DNA of 64,000 nt from Terriglobia bacterium (GTDB taxonomy: Bacteria > Acidobacteriota > Terriglobia > JAIQFV01), in contig JAQUPQ010000008.1 of assembly GCA_028716525.1 (NCBI GenBank), positions 1 through 64,000 of the forward strand, read 5' to 3'. A program made the position numbers and the translations under genes. Shown piece by piece: positions 60,827-64,000 of this stretch. The first letter of the stretch is position 1; every line of letters begins with the position of its first letter. The notes under the pieces are model-generated. The model had not been told where the DNA came from. It worked only from the letters and a program-made list of their open reading frames with translations, and searched no databases.

Positions 60827-61711
60827 ATGAAATTTCCACGACTGAGAAATCATCTTCTGATCGGCGTGCTGGCGGGACTGGTGCTGTTTACCACAACCTT
60901 GGCCGCCATGGATCCGGCACAAGAAGCCGCCATCAAGAGGAAGGTCGAACGCTATCTGACACGCTATTTCAATCTGGCGCCTCAGGAATCAGTGATGGTC
61001 GATCAGGTCTGGTCGGTCGAAAATCCGCCCATGTGGGGATTGGCTGTGACGCGCGTTCAAGCCGGAAAGACCACCTCCGATGTGTACATGCTTTCGAAAG
61101 ACATGAAGCAGTTGTCACTCGGTCGGGTGCTCGATTTTTCGAGAGACCTGGACGCCGAAAACCTGGCCAAGATCAACCTGAAAGATACCCCGGCGCGCGG
61201 ACCTGAAAATGCCGCCGTCACGTTGATTGAATTCTGCGACTTGCAATGCCCTGATTGCAAAGGGATGGTGGATAATCTGAATGCTGTTCTTCCCGGTTAC
61301 GAGGGCAAAGTCAGGGTGCTGTTCAAGAATTATCCCTTGATCAGCAAACATCCCTGGTCGGAACCGGCGGCCCTCGTGGCTCGATGCGCCTATCAACAAA
61401 ATCCCGCAGCCTTTTGGAACTACTATGACTTTTATTACAGCCAGCAGCAAAGCATCACTTCGGCCAACCTGCGCGAGAGGTCGCTGGAAGTGGGAAAACA
61501 GACGGGACTCGATGTGGATCAGTTGACCCGCTGTTTCGATTCCAAAGCCAGCTTGCCGGCCGTGCAATCGGATGTGTTTGAGGCGCTGAAGTTAGGCGTC
61601 AAAGGAACGCCCACGCTGCTGATCAACGGGCGGTTTGTATTTAACGAGGACATGACGCAGAAGGATTATCGAAAACTGATCGACGAAGCGTTGGCCTCAA
61701 GCAAGCAGTGA
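60827..61711 (+). CDS. DsbA-family thioredoxin-like protein
   Basis: ORF opens at 60797; signal-like MKFPRLRNHLLIGVLAGLVLF; FCDLQCPDCKGM active site, GVKGTPTLLINGRF cis-Pro region. Confidence 0.9.
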   Translation: MKFPRLRNHLLIGVLAGLVLFTTTLAAMDPAQEAAIKRKVERYLTRYFNLAPQESVMVDQVWSVENPPMWGLAVTRVQAGKTTSDVYMLSKDMKQLSLGRVLDFSRDLDAENLAKINLKDTPARGPENAAVTLIEFCDLQCPDCKGMVDNLNAVLPGYEGKVRVLFKNYPLISKHPWSEPAALVARCAYQQNPAAFWNYYDFYYSQQQSITSANLRERSLEVGKQTGLDVDQLTRCFDSKASLPAVQSDVFEALKLGVKGTPTLLINGRFVFNEDMTQKDYRKLIDEALASSKQ

Positions 61712-61854
61712 GGTCTCCTACTCTTTGGGCGGGATCCTGCTTCGAACAATCTTCCTTAAGTTCGAGATTATCAACGAGGAATCCGATCCCTTCACAATAC
61801 CGGTGAATCTCGAGAGTGAAAAACCGTCTTCTCTTGAACTAACTTATTCCCTGC

Positions 61855-62062
61855 TTCGAAAATGGGGGCTCTCTGTCGCCCCTGACGGGGCTGGGCGACC
61901 TTATCGATCCGCAAGATTGTCAGCCCAGTCCCCCGCGGGGGACTGGGCTATTGAAGATGTCCCTTGCAGGGACCAGAAAACGGTCACTTCAAGTGCTGGA
62001 GTTCATTTTCATGCCCTTGGGTGCCCCGATCTATCGGGGCATGAAGAACTGCCTCGAAAATA
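61855..62062 (+). repeat. Palindrome-mosaic repeat, copy 2
   Basis: High similarity to reverse complement of 31671-31879; bounded by CGAAAATGG and CGAAAATAG; stem CCCCGATctATCGGGG. Confidence 0.8.
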
Positions 62063-62075
62063 GCTTTGGTAGCGC

Positions 62076-62575
62076 CGGCAGTTCTTTATGCCGGCGATTC
62101 TCTGTCGCTCGAGTAGCGCTCGCCCCGATGCATCGGGCAGGGCTGTTCTTCAAGTTTCTGTCGCCCGCCAAGGCGGGCTGGGCGATGAGAACCCACACCC
62201 TACCCCACCCTTGCTCTCCGCCTACGGCGGACGAGCGGCGCGTGGGGCTACCTGAGCAAAGGTCGTTTGGGTAGCTCAGCCGAGTCCCGATTCGTCGGGA
62301 CGAAGGCTGCGGTGTTTGCAAACCGAAATTCAAAATTCGTCCTGCACCGCATGATCTCCGCATCGCGATGGGAAATGCCCCGCCCTGCGGGCGGGCTACC
62401 CTCAAACCGGCCATCCGGGCCTAACCGAATCGGGCCTCATTATTTTCATGATCCCGGGTACCCCGATCCATCGGGGCATGAAGAACTGCTCCGAAAATAG
62501 TCCCGGAGGGACGGCGTTCAGTAGCCCGGGGCGTGAGCCCCGGGAAAGGGCGCGTTTTAACAACGGAGCCCCAAA
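62076..62575. repeat. Cluster of short palindromes (continuation of the mosaic)
   Basis: About ten hairpins including CCCGATgcATCGGG, CCGCCtaCGGCGG, GTCCCGAttcgTCGGGAC, CCCGCCCtGCGGGCGGG, CCCCGATccATCGGGG, CCCGGGGCgtgaGCCCCGGG, GCCCCaaaGGGGC. Confidence 0.75.
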
Positions 62576-62881
62576 GGGGCGAAAGAGAAATTGGGCACAA
62601 ACATTTTACCGCTCAATCCTCTGCGGAGTCGGTATGGAGTGGTACCCGTGCCTATTTTTCGGGATGCTCCCCGGCCTAGGCGGACGGAACATCGGGTGGG
62701 GCTATCCGCCAGAAAGCCGGCGGACCGGCCTTCACAAGCCTAAGTCGCACACTTTGTGCAATTTTCATGTCCTTAGGCGCGACCACAGCGCATGATGGAT
62801 CGGCCCGAAAATTGCCGAACGATTTTCTGCACGATCTCAGCGTCTCTGCGGTGAACGGCCATCCCGGCAAACGCTACACTT

Positions 62882-64000
62882 TCACGCGCCCGCCCCAAAC
62901 TCAATTCCGCGTTTTTCTTTGCCCAACGCGATGACCACGACGCACACCAGGAAAACCACCAGGGCGGTGGTGGCCATGGCGTTGGCATAGTTCATGCGCT
63001 TGGCAAAGACCGCCTCAAGGTAGGCCACGCTGCCCGCAATCAATACGCCGCACTGGTAAGCAAAACCGGGAAGAAAACCCCGAACATTATCGGGCGACAG
63101 CTCCGTGATGTGAGCCGGAATGACCCCCCAGGCGCCTTGCACCATAAACTGAATGCTGAACGCGCCCAGCATCAGGAGCGCCGTCGTGGGCGAATAAACC
63201 CACAGGGGAATCAGCAATACCGCCAACAGGAGCGAAATGATCATTCCACGGCGCCGCCCGAAGCGATCCGAGAACAATCCCACCGTGATGCCTCCGATGA
63301 GCGCGCCTATGTTGGCAATGATGGAAATGATGGCCGTCATTTGCGGAGTAAATCCGCGCTGCACCTTCAGAAATGTCGGATACATGTCCTGCGTCCCGTG
63401 CGACACAAAATTCATCATGGCCATCAAGGCCACCAGATAGAAAAACAGCCGGCGATGTCCTTCGGCCACACGCCACGTCACGTCCGCCATAAAAAGAATG
63501 ACCAGGGCTACGACAAAGATGGCGCCCGTTCGGAGAAGGGTGAAATTAAATCCACCTGCGAGGCCTCCCAAAGCACTCATCAACGGCCGATAGAAGATCT
63601 GCACCATGACTGCCAGCGCCGCGCCGAGCAGGTAGTACTTGAGATGCTTTCGAACTCCAATTCCTAAGGCGCTCCAATCCTTGCGGCGAGAACGTTCCCA
63701 TACCTCCGACTCCTTGACCCGACGCCGGATAAACCAAGCCAGCAGGGCCGGCAACCCGCCGATGAAAAACATGGGGCGCCATCCCAAATGGGGGAATACG
63801 AAAAAGTAGGCGCACGAGGCCATGAGATACCCTACGGCGTAACCTTCTTGAAGAACTCCGGAAAGAATTCCCCGCCATCGCGGTGGCACAGCTTCCATCG
63901 CCAGCGACGCGCCCACCCCCCACTCCCCGCCCATCCCGATTCCGAAAAGCGCCCGCAGGATGATGAAGGTGGTGTAATTCGGCGCCAGTCCGGAAGCCAC
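62882..64000 (-). CDS. MFS transporter (carboxylate/lactate-permease-like), truncated at right edge
   Basis: 372 aa visible; RALFGIGMGGEWGVGASLAMEAVPPRWRG, GLFSDRFGRRRGMIISLLLAVL. Confidence 0.9.
   Translation of the reverse strand: MASGLAPNYTTFIILRALFGIGMGGEWGVGASLAMEAVPPRWRGILSGVLQEGYAVGYLMASCAYFFVFPHLGWRPMFFIGGLPALLAWFIRRRVKESEVWERSRRKDWSALGIGVRKHLKYYLLGAALAVMVQIFYRPLMSALGGLAGGFNFTLLRTGAIFVVALVILFMADVTWRVAEGHRRLFFYLVALMAMMNFVSHGTQDMYPTFLKVQRGFTPQMTAIISIIANIGALIGGITVGLFSDRFGRRRGMIISLLLAVLLIPLWVYSPTTALLMLGAFSIQFMVQGAWGVIPAHITELSPDNVRGFLPGFAYQCGVLIAGSVAYLEAVFAKRMNYANAMATTALVVFLVCVVVIALGKEKRGIEFGAGA

Noticed and set aside
61951-62274. ORFs with shared MSLAGTRKRSL...IFMPLGAPI.RGM translation (also 31612..31884 and 62448..62795)
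   Set aside because: The similarity follows from the repeated palindromic DNA; stems are conserved, so these look like repeat translations rather than a protein family

Overview
A 64 kb bacterial chromosomal window, probably Acidobacteriota (inferred from two Oar-like TonB-dependent receptors with carboxypeptidase-regulatory N-termini and a VWFA-related protein). It is densely coding, with these blocks: (1) a minus-strand complex I operon, nuoA-C-D-EF-G-H-J-K-L-M-N (N truncated at the left edge), with a single-ORF NuoE-NuoF fusion and no nuoB or nuoI in the cluster; (2) ThiS, a VWFA-related protein, DUF465, psd, pssA, an aminotransferase and guaA; (3) a peptide-scavenging block of Oar receptor, S9 peptidase, Oar receptor and an M16 catalytic/non-catalytic pair; (4) a MacB-like exporter with two FtsX permeases, an adaptor and an ATPase; (5) GxxExxY, radC, alr, a TPR protein, ispE, tRNA-Gln, prs, rplY, pth, rpsF, rpsR, rplI and dnaB; (6) a putative nitrosative/low-oxygen response block: ScdA_N protein, cupin, DUF1858-NnrS-like-DUF1858 membrane protein, DNR-like Crp/Fnr regulator and YwiC-like protein; (7) TldE/TldD, a DsbA-like protein and an MFS transporter cut by the right edge. 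The two best leads are the block-6 regulon, where two promoters share a TGAC-N4-GTCA box at the same class II spacing from a -10 element, and the nuo operon lacking nuoB and nuoI. Intergenic spacers also carry at least six families of palindromic or inverted-repeat elements, one pair bracketing a RelE-like toxin fragment and another bracketing a GxxExxY gene. No CRISPR array or rRNA gene was found. All calls come from reading the sequence and supplied translations; no searches were run.
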